From assembly GCF_000419765.1 (NCBI RefSeq), contig NZ_ATTQ01000003.1, positions 248,001 through 312,000 on the forward strand: a stretch of DNA of 64,000 nt, given 5' to 3'. Positions 43,657-52,322 of the stretch are shown in pieces (positions within the stretch are counted from its first letter, which is position 1; each line of letters opens with the position of its first letter). The DNA comes from Rhizobium mongolense USDA 1844 (lineage in GTDB: Bacteria; Pseudomonadota; Alphaproteobacteria; Rhizobiales; Rhizobiaceae). The notes below the pieces were generated by a model. The model worked only from the letters and a program-made list of their open reading frames with translations. It did no database searches and was not told the DNA's origin. Both the position numbers and the translations under genes were made by a program.

Positions 43657-44666
43657 AAGCCGTGCGGCTCCACGATACAAAGGTTCTGCGGGTGGAGGAA
43701 ATGGCCGAGCCATCGGCCCCGCCACCGGGCTTCGTCAATCTCCGGATCAGGGCCGCCGGTATCTGCGGCTCCGACCTTCACAACTACCGTACCGGTCAGT
43801 GGATCTCGCGTCGCCCCTCCACGGCGGGGCATGAATTCTGCGGTCGCGTGACGGCTGTCGGAGAAGGCGTCAGCCATGTTGCGGTTGGAGATGTCGTCTC
43901 CGCGGATTCGCGCATGTGGTGCGGCACCTGCCCAGCCTGTATGAGCGGCCGCAGCAACGTCTGCGAGACGCTGGGCTTCGTCGGCGAGGTTTGCGACGGC
44001 GGCTTTGCCGAAGCGGTGCAACTACCAGCCCGGCTGGTCGTCCGTCACGATCCGCAGCTTTCGCCGCATATCGCCGCCATGGCCGAGCCGCTGGCAGTAG
44101 CGCTGCACGCCGTGCGTCGTCTCGCCGTCCCGGCCGGGGAACCGGTTCTCGTGATCGGTTGCGGCGCGATCGGCGGGTTGAGCGCCCTGCTTCTCTGCCG
44201 GCTGCATGACGGCCCGCTGCTGCTGGCCGATCTCAATGCTGAAAGGTCGGCTCTCGTTGCCGAGGTGACCGGCGGCACGGTCGTTTCTCTTCACAAGGCG
44301 GAGATCGAAGCAGCACTTTCCGGCGGACGGCTGCGTCATGCCCTCGATGCCAGCGGCAGTATCCAGGCGATTGAACTGGCGCTTGACATCATGTCGAGCG
44401 GTGGAGCGCTTGCGCTCGTCGGCATCGCTCACGGCAAGCTCGACTTCGACCCGAACATCCTGGTCGAGCGGGAGATATCGCTCATCGGCAGCCATGCCTT
44501 CGCCGGCGAGCTGCCCGAGGCCGTCGGGCTGCTCGTCGAGCTCGCGCCCGCGCTTCAACGCTTCATCGAGGTGCTGCCGGCGCTCGACGACGTGCCCGAG
44601 GCTTACGAACAGCTGTTGCGGGGCGAGGGCAAGGCGCTGAAGACGATCATCGAGGTGGCGGGCTAG
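43653..44666 (+). CDS. Zinc-dependent medium-chain alcohol dehydrogenase
   Basis: A 337-residue MDR-family dehydrogenase. Catalytic zinc ligands are in AAGICGSDLHNY and AGHEFCGRV. The structural zinc site CGTCPACMSGRSNVC is complete with four cysteines, and the NAD-binding segment is VLVIGCGAIGGLSALL. The start overlaps the stop of the HisD-like gene by four bases, so the two enzymes are co-translated and probably act on the same substrate or its stereoisomer. Confidence 0.92.
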   Translation: MKAVRLHDTKVLRVEEMAEPSAPPPGFVNLRIRAAGICGSDLHNYRTGQWISRRPSTAGHEFCGRVTAVGEGVSHVAVGDVVSADSRMWCGTCPACMSGRSNVCETLGFVGEVCDGGFAEAVQLPARLVVRHDPQLSPHIAAMAEPLAVALHAVRRLAVPAGEPVLVIGCGAIGGLSALLLCRLHDGPLLLADLNAERSALVAEVTGGTVVSLHKAEIEAALSGGRLRHALDASGSIQAIELALDIMSSGGALALVGIAHGKLDFDPNILVEREISLIGSHAFAGELPEAVGLLVELAPALQRFIEVLPALDDVPEAYEQLLRGEGKALKTIIEVAG

Positions 44667-44727
44667 TCCGGTCCGTCACATGATTTTGGATGCCAGCCTG
44701 TCGAGGCGGCGGAAGAGGCAGTGAACC

Positions 44728-45459
44728 ATGAATGCACTTTCAGATTCCGCATCGCCGCTTTACGAGAAGGTGAAGGCATTTGTCCTCGGCAATATTGGCA
44801 GCGGCAAATGGGCCCGAAACAGCCGCCTTCCGTCGGAGAACGAACTCGTCTCGACGCTGGGCGTCTCCCGCATGACCGTCCACCGGGCGTTGCGCGAACT
44901 CACCTCCGAGGGGCATCTGCGCCGCATACAGGGCGTCGGCACCTTCATCGCTCCGCCCAGGCCGCAATCGACGCTGATCGAGATCAGCAACATCATCACC
45001 GAGATCAAGGCGCGCGGCAGCCGGCATCGGGCCGAGGTGGTCGTGCTCGAGCGTATCGAACGACCGGAAGCCGAGCTTCTGCTCGCCTTCGAGTTCGAAA
45101 CGGTGAAACCCGTCGACCATTCGCTCGTGATCCATTTCGAGAACGACCGACCGGTCCAACTCGAGGAACGCTATGTCAATCCCGATCTCGTTTCCGGCTA
45201 TATCGACCAGGATTTCAGCACGCTTGCCACCTATGACTACCTGCAGAACGCCACCCCGCTGACCGAGGTGGAGCACCTCATCAGTGCCCTGCCGGCCGGC
45301 GAGAATCAGGGACGCCTGCTGCACATTCGTCCCGCCGACTGCTGCCTGGTTCTGCATCGCAAGACCTGGACCGGGCCGGTCGTCGCTACTGTCAACACGT
45401 TCACCTATGTCGGCAGCCGCTATTCGCTCGGCAGCCGCTATCTGCACGGCGGCAAGTGA
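44728..45459 (+). CDS. GntR-family regulator, HutC subfamily
   Basis: A 243-residue GntR/HutC regulator. The winged helix (SRLPSENELVSTLGVSRMTV, HRALRELTSEGHLRRIQGVG) is followed by a UTRA ligand-binding domain (LEERYVNPDLVSGYIDQDF, EVEHLISALPAG, CLVLHRKTWTG). HutC proteins bind TGTATATACA-like sites, and two TGTATAGACA copies occur upstream of the SDR gene and the ABC operon of this cluster. It is thus the likely repressor, relieved by a pathway intermediate. Confidence 0.92.
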   Translation: MNALSDSASPLYEKVKAFVLGNIGSGKWARNSRLPSENELVSTLGVSRMTVHRALRELTSEGHLRRIQGVGTFIAPPRPQSTLIEISNIITEIKARGSRHRAEVVVLERIERPEAELLLAFEFETVKPVDHSLVIHFENDRPVQLEERYVNPDLVSGYIDQDFSTLATYDYLQNATPLTEVEHLISALPAGENQGRLLHIRPADCCLVLHRKTWTGPVVATVNTFTYVGSRYSLGSRYLHGGK

Positions 45460-45503
45460 CCGCCGATCCCCATACTGAGAACGATCCATCCGGAAAGAAT
45501 GTC

Positions 45504-46796
45504 ATGAGCCAGACCATGAGCCGCACCGCGGAAATCAGGACGATAGCCAAAGCCGGGGACGACAAGGCGGAACGATTACTGGCCGAACTGCTGCGCGACC
45601 TTTTCGAGATCGAGCCGAAGAATGTCGTGATCAATCACGATCAGTACAGCCTCAATTCGCTCAACGGCTTCTTCGAGACCGCCGATGGTGCATTCTTCTT
45701 CAAGTTCCACCAGGAAGAGGGGGAGGAGGCCATGAGCGGCGAATATTACCGCGCCGACATCCTGGCTCGGGCTGGCCTGCCGGTGGACCAGCCTCTTTTG
45801 ATGTCGGCGCTTCCGGGTGAACAGATCCTCGTCTATCGCCGGCGGACCGATCCCCGCTTCTCCGATGTTCTGCGGACGCTGGACCTGAAGGACGATGCCG
45901 CGGCGCGAAAAAGGGCTGTGGACGCCGAACGCAGGCTGAACGAAGCCGTGTTGAAGGTCTATCTCGACACGCTACATCCGGTGAGCGCCGATGAGGTTGC
46001 GGCCGAGCCGATCCACCGGCTGTTCTCCGAGCGGCTGATTGATCCGCCCGCCGGCACCTATCCGGGCGGGCGCATGGCAAGCTTCTATGTCGGCAAGGAC
46101 TTCGTCTTTCCCGACTTGACGCTCGACTGGGAGACGTTTTCACGCTGCCGCATTTCGGTCAACGGCATCGAATACCGGGACAGCATCGGTGCCCTCTTCC
46201 ATGCAGCGCACGAGCGGCTCGACCCGTCGCGGCTGGCTGATGCGGGCGGGGTGACTGCACATGGCGACGCCCATAACGCGAATGTCTGGTACGAGGAGCA
46301 CGACGGCGAGGCGCGTTTGTCCTTCTTCGACCCCGCATTCGCCGGCGAGAACATTCCAACGCTGCTCGCCGAGGTGAAGACGACCTTCCACAACATCCTC
46401 GCCCATCCGCTGTGGCTCTATGATCCTGCCATGGCGGCCGAGCACCACAAGGCCAGCGTGGTGCTTGACGGCGATCTGCTGCGGGTCACGACCGATTTCG
46501 AGCCGAGCCCGGTCCGACGCTCCCTTCTGGACGTAAAGGCCGAAGCTCTTTGGCGTCCCTTGCTTGGCGAACTGAAGGCGCGGGGCATGCTCCCGGCCGA
46601 CTGGCGCCGGGTCATCCGGCTGGGCCTTTTCCTCTGCCCGACGTTGGTGATGAACCTGCGTGCCGGCGCCACGACCCATAACCCCGTTTCCTCGCTCGTC
46701 GGCTTTTCCGTCGCGGTAATGGCCGGCAGCGAGCCAGTGGCAGGCGAGGATACAGTTTCGCGCCTCCTGGACATGATCGATCCCGACAGAGGCTGA
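45504..46796 (+). CDS. APH-fold phosphotransferase, substrate unknown
   Basis: A protein-kinase-like phosphotransferase of 430 residues from ATG 45504. An in-frame GTG at 45456 overlapping the regulator's stop is an alternative that would add 16 residues. The catalytic loop HGDAHNANVW (His253, Asp255, Asn260) and the metal-binding FFDPAF (Asp276) match the aminoglycoside/choline/homoserine kinase fold. A dedicated small-molecule kinase in an operon with dehydrogenases and an importer suggests phosphorylation of the transported alcohol, not antibiotic resistance. The family is certain, the substrate is not. Confidence 0.8.
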   Translation: MSQTMSRTAEIRTIAKAGDDKAERLLAELLRDLFEIEPKNVVINHDQYSLNSLNGFFETADGAFFFKFHQEEGEEAMSGEYYRADILARAGLPVDQPLLMSALPGEQILVYRRRTDPRFSDVLRTLDLKDDAAARKRAVDAERRLNEAVLKVYLDTLHPVSADEVAAEPIHRLFSERLIDPPAGTYPGGRMASFYVGKDFVFPDLTLDWETFSRCRISVNGIEYRDSIGALFHAAHERLDPSRLADAGGVTAHGDAHNANVWYEEHDGEARLSFFDPAFAGENIPTLLAEVKTTFHNILAHPLWLYDPAMAAEHHKASVVLDGDLLRVTTDFEPSPVRRSLLDVKAEALWRPLLGELKARGMLPADWRRVIRLGLFLCPTLVMNLRAGATTHNPVSSLVGFSVAVMAGSEPVAGEDTVSRLLDMIDPDRG

Positions 46797-47013
46797 CATG
46801 ATCCGACCATCATGGCCGTGTCGAGGATGTAACCGAGATCAACTTGTGCTCCCGCGAATACCGCTGACCGGTCGATTTGCGCTGCCTCAAGTGCTCGAGA
46901 ATGCATAAGTGCCGATCGAGGCGCGCCTGCCCGAAAGGCCGCGACGTGCAGGATAAATGAACACAGCGCTTGAGCGCGACGACCCATATGGTCGTTCGGT
47001 CGCATCCAGCCGG
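46797..47013. other. Convergent intergenic region
   Basis: 217 bases between the converging phosphotransferase and WYL-regulator genes. No gene or strong hairpin was recognised. Confidence 0.3.
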
Positions 47014-47844
47014 TCAGCCGATTGTGACTGACCGGCCCCCGGTCTTCTCCAGGTCGTCATCGTACTCCGTTCTCACCCGCTCGAGTCGGGCGTCTTCCTG
47101 GTCCAGACCCCATCGACGGTCGAGAAAGAATTCGAGAGCTTTTCGTGTCTCGACGCAGAGCAATTCACCTTCGAAGCCGTATTCGGTCCGCACGACGGCC
47201 GCCTGCTCCGGCGTCAGGCCGGTTTTTGGCCTAAGCCATATCCTTGCCCGCGTGTTCCAATCCGTGTCGTCGGGGAATTGCTCTGACGGCGCACGCGTCT
47301 CAAAACTACTGCCGGTGCTAACGCGAATGGGTAGATAGGTTCGATACGCCTCATGCTTGAAGCTGAAGGCTCTCACGTGAACCTTTTCGCCATCTGACAC
47401 GAAATGTGTGGGGACAATCCATTGTCCGGCATCGGCACCAGACGTCATCGACGTATACTGGATGTGAATCGCCCACCTGTTTCTCATCGCTTGATAAAGA
47501 CGCGACACCACGGAAGCATCAGCGCGACGTTCTGGCTGAGGTAGGGCGACAGAGAGGGGCAGGTTGCTTTCAGCCAGCACGGTCGCGAAAGCCTCGTTCA
47601 ACGTGGAAGGGACAAGAGGCTTGTGGTCGAGGGCTGCCAGATATGTCTTCCGCACAGGATCGTAGGTGGGAGGCGTATGCCTGGCACGCTCAAGATAAAG
47701 GCGGAAGTCGAGGGCTGCCTGAGCGGTAGAGATGTCAAAGCGGTCGATCAGATCGCGCCGGTTGGCCATGCCACGCCACGTCAGACACTGATCGAGAAAG
47801 ATCAGTCGCTCGCGCTGAGCATGTTTCAGGTCGTCGAATTGCAT
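47014..47844 (-). CDS. WYL-domain transcriptional regulator, BrxR/CapW type
   Basis: A 276-residue protein with an N-terminal winged helix (RLIFLDQCLTWRGMANRRDL, IDRFDISTAQAALDFRLYLE), a YDPVRKTYLA segment and a central WYL domain (AIHIQYTSMTSG, WIVPTHFVSDGEKVHVRAFS). A C-terminal extension follows. This is the architecture of BrxR/CapW regulators that control BREX and CBASS defence operons. It is divergent from sbcD-sbcC with only 76 bases between the starts, and an imperfect dyad occupies that interval. I infer autoregulation and control of sbcCD. No other defence gene is visible here. Confidence 0.82.
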   Translation of the reverse strand: MQFDDLKHAQRERLIFLDQCLTWRGMANRRDLIDRFDISTAQAALDFRLYLERARHTPPTYDPVRKTYLAALDHKPLVPSTLNEAFATVLAESNLPLSVALPQPERRADASVVSRLYQAMRNRWAIHIQYTSMTSGADAGQWIVPTHFVSDGEKVHVRAFSFKHEAYRTYLPIRVSTGSSFETRAPSEQFPDDTDWNTRARIWLRPKTGLTPEQAAVVRTEYGFEGELLCVETRKALEFFLDRRWGLDQEDARLERVRTEYDDDLEKTGGRSVTIG

Positions 47845-47877
47845 AGCGGGAAAAGTAGCTTGACTCGCGGGGAACTG

Positions 47878-47913
47878 TCCATCTAAAAATTATACATGTA
47901 AAAAATAGACGGA
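47878..47913. promoter_or_regulatory. Dyad between the WYL regulator and sbcD
   Basis: Arms TCCATCTA (47878-47885) and TAGACGGA (47906-47913) match at seven of eight positions when one is reverse-complemented. They flank a 20-base AT-rich spacer holding the palindrome TACATGTA (47893-47900), nearly concentric with them. The right arm overlaps the only ribosome-binding-site-like sequence of sbcD, so a bound protein would block sbcD expression directly. Confidence 0.55.
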
Positions 47914-47920
47914 TCTAATT

Positions 47921-49063
47921 ATGCGGATGCTTCATACTGCGGACTTGCATCTCGGGCGTCAGTTCCATGGCATGTCGCTTGAGGATGACCATGCGGCGAT
48001 CCTCGACCAGATCCTGCAAGCGATAGACAAGTACCGACCCGACGTCTTCATAATCGCCGGCGACATCTTCGATCGCGCGTCTCCTCCCGCAACCGCGGTG
48101 CGGCAATTCAACGCCTTTCTCGGCCGAGTGGCGCGAGAGACGGAAACGGCTGTGGTCATGATTGCCGGCAATCATGATTCTGGTGACAGGATCGGCGCCA
48201 TGTCCGTCCTGACGGACGTACGGCGAGCATTGATCCGCGGACCGCTCTTGGCGGACGAAACACCTCTGATCCTGCATGACGCAGCTGGTCCGGTTGCCAT
48301 TTCCGCACTGCCATTCGGCTACGAATTCGCCGCACGCGACTGCTTTGGCGATGAGACGATCGCAATGCCCGAACATGTCATTCGCGCCCAGGTCACCGCG
48401 GCGCGGCGGCATCTTCCGGAAGGAGCGCGCTGGGTCGTGGTTGCCCACGCCTTTGTAGAGGGCGGCAGTTCCAGTGAAGGAGAGCGGCCTCTGGCACGGG
48501 TCGGTGGCATTGAGACCGTTCGCCACGACATGTTCGATGGTGCCCACTACGTGGCGCTTGGTCACCTGCATCTGCCGCATTCGGTTGGCATGCCGCACAT
48601 CCGCTATGCCGGTGCGCCGTTGGCTTTCGGTTTTGACGAGGCTGGAAGCGTAAAGTCGATGAGCCTCGTCGATCTCGATGAACAGGGCAGGGTAGCGATC
48701 ACTGCACTGCCATTCGCGCCTACCCGGGGCGTTAGGATCTTGCGCGGCAAGTTCGCTGACCTGCTGCACGGGGAACCATCGATCGATTTCATCAAGGCAG
48801 TGCTGACGGATGATGTGCCGCTGATCGATCCGATGAAGCGGCTTCGCGAGCTGTACCCGAACGCTTGTCAACTGACTTATACACGAGATGAGCGGGCGCT
48901 CGACATCATGTCCGAAATCAAGGTGCAAGCCACCCTGCAGGATCCCTCAAAGGTCATTCGGGAGTTCCTGATGCAGGTTCGCAGCGAAGACCCGGTCGAC
49001 GCGGAGCTGGCGTTGATTGGGTCTGCCCTGTCTGATCTTCGAAGCGTGGAGGCGAAGGCATGA
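47921..49063 (+). CDS. sbcD: Exonuclease SbcCD subunit D (Mre11-type nuclease)
   Basis: A 380-residue metallophosphoesterase nuclease. The motifs appear in order: TADLHLG (8-ish), IAGDIFDR, IAGNHDSGDR, VVAHAFVEGG and ALGHLHLPH, the Mre11/SbcD set that binds two manganese ions. The C-terminal capping domain includes QLTYTRDERALDIM. With SbcC it forms an ATP-dependent double-strand nuclease that opens hairpins and blocked ends. The stop overlaps the sbcC start by four bases. The start codon lies eight bases after a regulatory dyad. Confidence 0.95.
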   Translation: MRMLHTADLHLGRQFHGMSLEDDHAAILDQILQAIDKYRPDVFIIAGDIFDRASPPATAVRQFNAFLGRVARETETAVVMIAGNHDSGDRIGAMSVLTDVRRALIRGPLLADETPLILHDAAGPVAISALPFGYEFAARDCFGDETIAMPEHVIRAQVTAARRHLPEGARWVVVAHAFVEGGSSSEGERPLARVGGIETVRHDMFDGAHYVALGHLHLPHSVGMPHIRYAGAPLAFGFDEAGSVKSMSLVDLDEQGRVAITALPFAPTRGVRILRGKFADLLHGEPSIDFIKAVLTDDVPLIDPMKRLRELYPNACQLTYTRDERALDIMSEIKVQATLQDPSKVIREFLMQVRSEDPVDAELALIGSALSDLRSVEAKA

Positions 49064-52000
49064 GGCCGGTCAGACTGACGATTCAGGCATTCGGTCCTTA
49101 TGCCGGCAGGGTCGTGGTAGACTTTCGTGACGCAATTGCCTCAGGCCTTTTCGGCATCTACGGGCCGACAGGGTCCGGCAAGTCATCGATCTTCAGTGCC
49201 ATGACCTTCGCGCTGTTCGGCGAGGCAGCTAAAGCTGAACAAGAGACAGCGTCGCTTCGCTCCGATCATGCTGATCCCGGCGTTCCGACCGAAGTCGAGT
49301 TCGTATTCGATATCGCTGACAAGCGCTATGTTCTGCGCCGACGGCCGGAGCAGACCCGGCCCAAACAGCGTGGTGACGGTGAGACCAGGGATATCCATGA
49401 AGCCTGGCTTTTTGACGCCACCGGACTTCCACTCGAGGACATAACCGACGCGAACCCCGGCCAGGTCATTGCGGAAAAGAAGACCGGTCCAGTCAAAGAG
49501 GCTGTGGTCCAGCTCCTCGGCTATGGTGCTGAACAATTCCGGCAGATCGTGCTGTTGCCACAGGGTAAGTTCGAGACGTTCATGGCGGCAAAGACCGATA
49601 AGCGGCTTGAGATCCTGCGTGAGCTCTTTGATGTTTCCATGTATCGGCGCATGGCGGCAAAGTTCAAGGAGGATGCGGCGGCAGCTGAGCGGCGGGTTCG
49701 GCACGAACGTGAAGTGTGCGCAGGGCGACTTTCGGCCGAGGGTTTTGAGAGTCCCGACGCACTTGCGGCCGGTATTGACGAGGCGCAAGTCGTCCATGAC
49801 GCGGAAACCCTGAAGGAGATGGCGGCCGCACAGACGTTCGATGCTTCACGCACGGCACTTGCTGCCGCCCGTCAGCTCGAGGACCAGTTTCGAGCCGCCG
49901 AGAAAGCCAGGTCGGATGTCGAAGCCCTCATTGGAAAGGCTGAGCATATCCGTGAACTGCAGGAGCGCGTCGACAATGCCAAGCGTGCCCAAGCGCTCCT
50001 GGACGTCGAGCGCCACGCGAAAGGTGCTGAGACGGAAAGTCTCGAAGCTGAGGAAACAATGAGAGCGGCCGCGGAGGCAAACAACGCAGCGGCGGAAGAA
50101 GCTGGAGTCGCCGCCAGAACGCACGAAGAGGAACGGGAAAGATCGGGAGAAATTGAGGCCCTGCGGCAAGCGGTCGGTACGCTTGGACGCCATCAACGGA
50201 CCCTTTCCGACGCAAGCCTTTACGCCCACAAGGCGGATGCAGCCTTAAAGGCCGTTCAGCAGGCGAAGAAGGCTTTCAATCGCGTCGAGGCGCGTATCGA
50301 GGAAATGCGTGGCCGGAAACTCGAAAAGGAGCGGGCACTTGGATCCATTCGGGAGAAGGATGCCGCGCGCCAGCGGCTCGTCCATCAGCGATTGCTCGTT
50401 GAAAATGAGCTTAAAACAGCCGAGCTCCATCAGGCTGCTCTCGACGTCGCCGACAGGGCGCGCGTCGAAATGCAGGCATTGAAAGCAAAAAACGAAGAGG
50501 CGGTCCAGTGGGCACAGGCCGCGCGGTTGCGCTTTGACGCTGCAGAGGCCGCCCTTGCTGAGGCCCAAGCTATTCATTTGGCTGCCAAGCTTGCAGCGGG
50601 CGGGGCCTGCCCTGTCTGCGGGTCGACCGAGCACCCTCTGCCCGCTGTCGGCAGGGCCGAGCATGCCGGTCTCGATCAGTCGTTTAGAGATGCGAAGGCC
50701 CAATGGGAGGAAGCGCAAAGGTCCGAGCAGGACGCTTCTCGCCATTTCGCTTCCGCGCAAGCGAAATGGCAGGAACGCCAGGAAAGACTGGGCGCACTCC
50801 CTAAGCCTGAACAGCCGGCCGCCGATCTCCGCACCGCGATTGCCGGCTTGGGCCGGAAGATCGAAGAGCTCGGTCCGGCAATCGATCTCGTCCAGGCTGA
50901 GGCCGCACTGACCACATTAGCGACCGAGATTGGCTCAACGGAACAGGAGCGCGATGGCCTCCGCACGGCGTTCGAGACATCGAAAACCAATGAAGCGCTC
51001 GCGCGCGATAGGTTCGAGCAGGCGATCGCGACGGTTCCCCAGGAACTGCGGACGCCGGACGCACTGACTGCCGTGCTTTCCGAACATGAACGCCAGCTCG
51101 CAGCTCGAATGGATGCGGCAAGAGTTGCGGAGGATGCTGCACGCCGATCCCGTGAAGCCGCGATCATTGCCAATACAGCAGCAGACGCGGCCAGGCAGGC
51201 GTATGAGAATGCCATTGTTCGCCGAGATAAGGCGCAAGCGGAGTTCAGGGCCCGCCTGGCGAAGAGCGGCTTGACGGAACCTCAATTCAACGGTTTCAAG
51301 CAGCTGATCGGCGCGATCGAGGCTGATGCTCAGGAGATCGCAGATTACCGCAATGCATTGGCGATAGCGCATAGCAACGAAGAGACGTCGAGACGCGCGG
51401 TGGAGGGCCGCGAACGGCCAGATACCCGTACTTTGCAAGAGGCTTATGACACGGCAGACGAGATGCTCGATCTTGCCAAGACGGCGCGTGCCCAGGCGCA
51501 GGCGCGGCTGCGGCAACTCGACAAGCTCCAGCTCGATATCGCCAGTCAACTGAAGCGCCTCGACGAGATCGAAACAGAGACGGCCTCGCTGCGAACGCTT
51601 GCGGCCCTGTTCAATGCTGAAAATCCGTTGCGGTTGGACCTTGAGACCTATGCGATCGGTGCGATGTTCGACCAGGTGCTGGTCGCAGCAAACCAACGGC
51701 TTGGTCCTATGAGCGGCGGTCGCTTCAGCCTCGAACGTGAAATCGAAGGTGGAGCAGGCCGCTCGCGCCGCGGCCTTGGTATCCGGGTGTTTGATGTACA
51801 CACCGGTAAGGCGCGTCCTACGTCGACATTGTCAGGTGGCGAGACGTTCATGGCCGCCTTGGCCTTGGCGCTTGGTCTTTCTGATATCGTCGAGAGCGTG
51901 AGCGGGCAGGTGCGGCTCGACACCATTTTCATCGACGAAGGTTTTGGGAGTCTCGATACCCAAAATGAGTCCGGCACGCTCGATCAGGTCCTGCAGGTAC

Positions 52001-52137
52001 TTACCAATCTCGTAGGTCAGAGGCGCGTGGTGGGTCTGATTTCTCACGTGCCATTGGTGCAGGAGACAATTCCGAACGGATTTTATGTGCGAAAAGAACC
52101 GCGGGGAAGTTTCGTCGAGGCACGAGGAATGAATTGA
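49060..52137 (+). CDS. sbcC: Exonuclease SbcCD subunit C (Rad50-type ATPase)
   Basis: A 1025-residue SMC-like ATPase. The N-terminal Walker A is GPTGSGKSS, and the Q-loop region is VLLPQGKFETFMAAKTDKR. Two long coiled-coil arms follow, with the zinc hook at the apex, CPVC (Cys517, Cys520). The C-terminal lobe has the signature TLSGGETFMAALALALGLSD, Walker B with DTIFIDEGFGSLD, and a final histidine switch (LISHVPLVQE). Translation is coupled to sbcD. The family role is DNA end processing; the divergent BrxR/CapW-type regulator makes a conditional or defence-related role possible. Confidence 0.95.
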   Translation: MRPVRLTIQAFGPYAGRVVVDFRDAIASGLFGIYGPTGSGKSSIFSAMTFALFGEAAKAEQETASLRSDHADPGVPTEVEFVFDIADKRYVLRRRPEQTRPKQRGDGETRDIHEAWLFDATGLPLEDITDANPGQVIAEKKTGPVKEAVVQLLGYGAEQFRQIVLLPQGKFETFMAAKTDKRLEILRELFDVSMYRRMAAKFKEDAAAAERRVRHEREVCAGRLSAEGFESPDALAAGIDEAQVVHDAETLKEMAAAQTFDASRTALAAARQLEDQFRAAEKARSDVEALIGKAEHIRELQERVDNAKRAQALLDVERHAKGAETESLEAEETMRAAAEANNAAAEEAGVAARTHEEERERSGEIEALRQAVGTLGRHQRTLSDASLYAHKADAALKAVQQAKKAFNRVEARIEEMRGRKLEKERALGSIREKDAARQRLVHQRLLVENELKTAELHQAALDVADRARVEMQALKAKNEEAVQWAQAARLRFDAAEAALAEAQAIHLAAKLAAGGACPVCGSTEHPLPAVGRAEHAGLDQSFRDAKAQWEEAQRSEQDASRHFASAQAKWQERQERLGALPKPEQPAADLRTAIAGLGRKIEELGPAIDLVQAEAALTTLATEIGSTEQERDGLRTAFETSKTNEALARDRFEQAIATVPQELRTPDALTAVLSEHERQLAARMDAARVAEDAARRSREAAIIANTAADAARQAYENAIVRRDKAQAEFRARLAKSGLTEPQFNGFKQLIGAIEADAQEIADYRNALAIAHSNEETSRRAVEGRERPDTRTLQEAYDTADEMLDLAKTARAQAQARLRQLDKLQLDIASQLKRLDEIETETASLRTLAALFNAENPLRLDLETYAIGAMFDQVLVAANQRLGPMSGGRFSLEREIEGGAGRSRRGLGIRVFDVHTGKARPTSTLSGGETFMAALALALGLSDIVESVSGQVRLDTIFIDEGFGSLDTQNESGTLDQVLQVLTNLVGQRRVVGLISHVPLVQETIPNGFYVRKEPRGSFVEARGMN

Positions 52138-52322
52138 AACATGGCCCTGGCAGATGGGTGACCGCTTGTTCCGGGAGGAGAGACGACGTCTACGGTTTCC
52201 TTCTGACCCACTCGGGACCTCAGCCAAGCTGTGTCGTGGGCCGATGTGCTAGGCTTTAAACAGGTGATTCTAGTTTCATTTCCGTGGATGTGTGCCTATT
52301 TCAAATGCAATTGCGGTTAGCA

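Noticed and set aside
42355-43725. 456-codon open frame on the minus strand
   Set aside because: It lies opposite the HisD-like and alcohol dehydrogenase genes, is rich in Arg, Gly and Asp, and shows no motif.
45504-46796. Aminoglycoside resistance kinase
   Set aside because: Only the general kinase fold is shared; operon context with importer, dehydrogenases and a HutC-type regulator points to metabolism.
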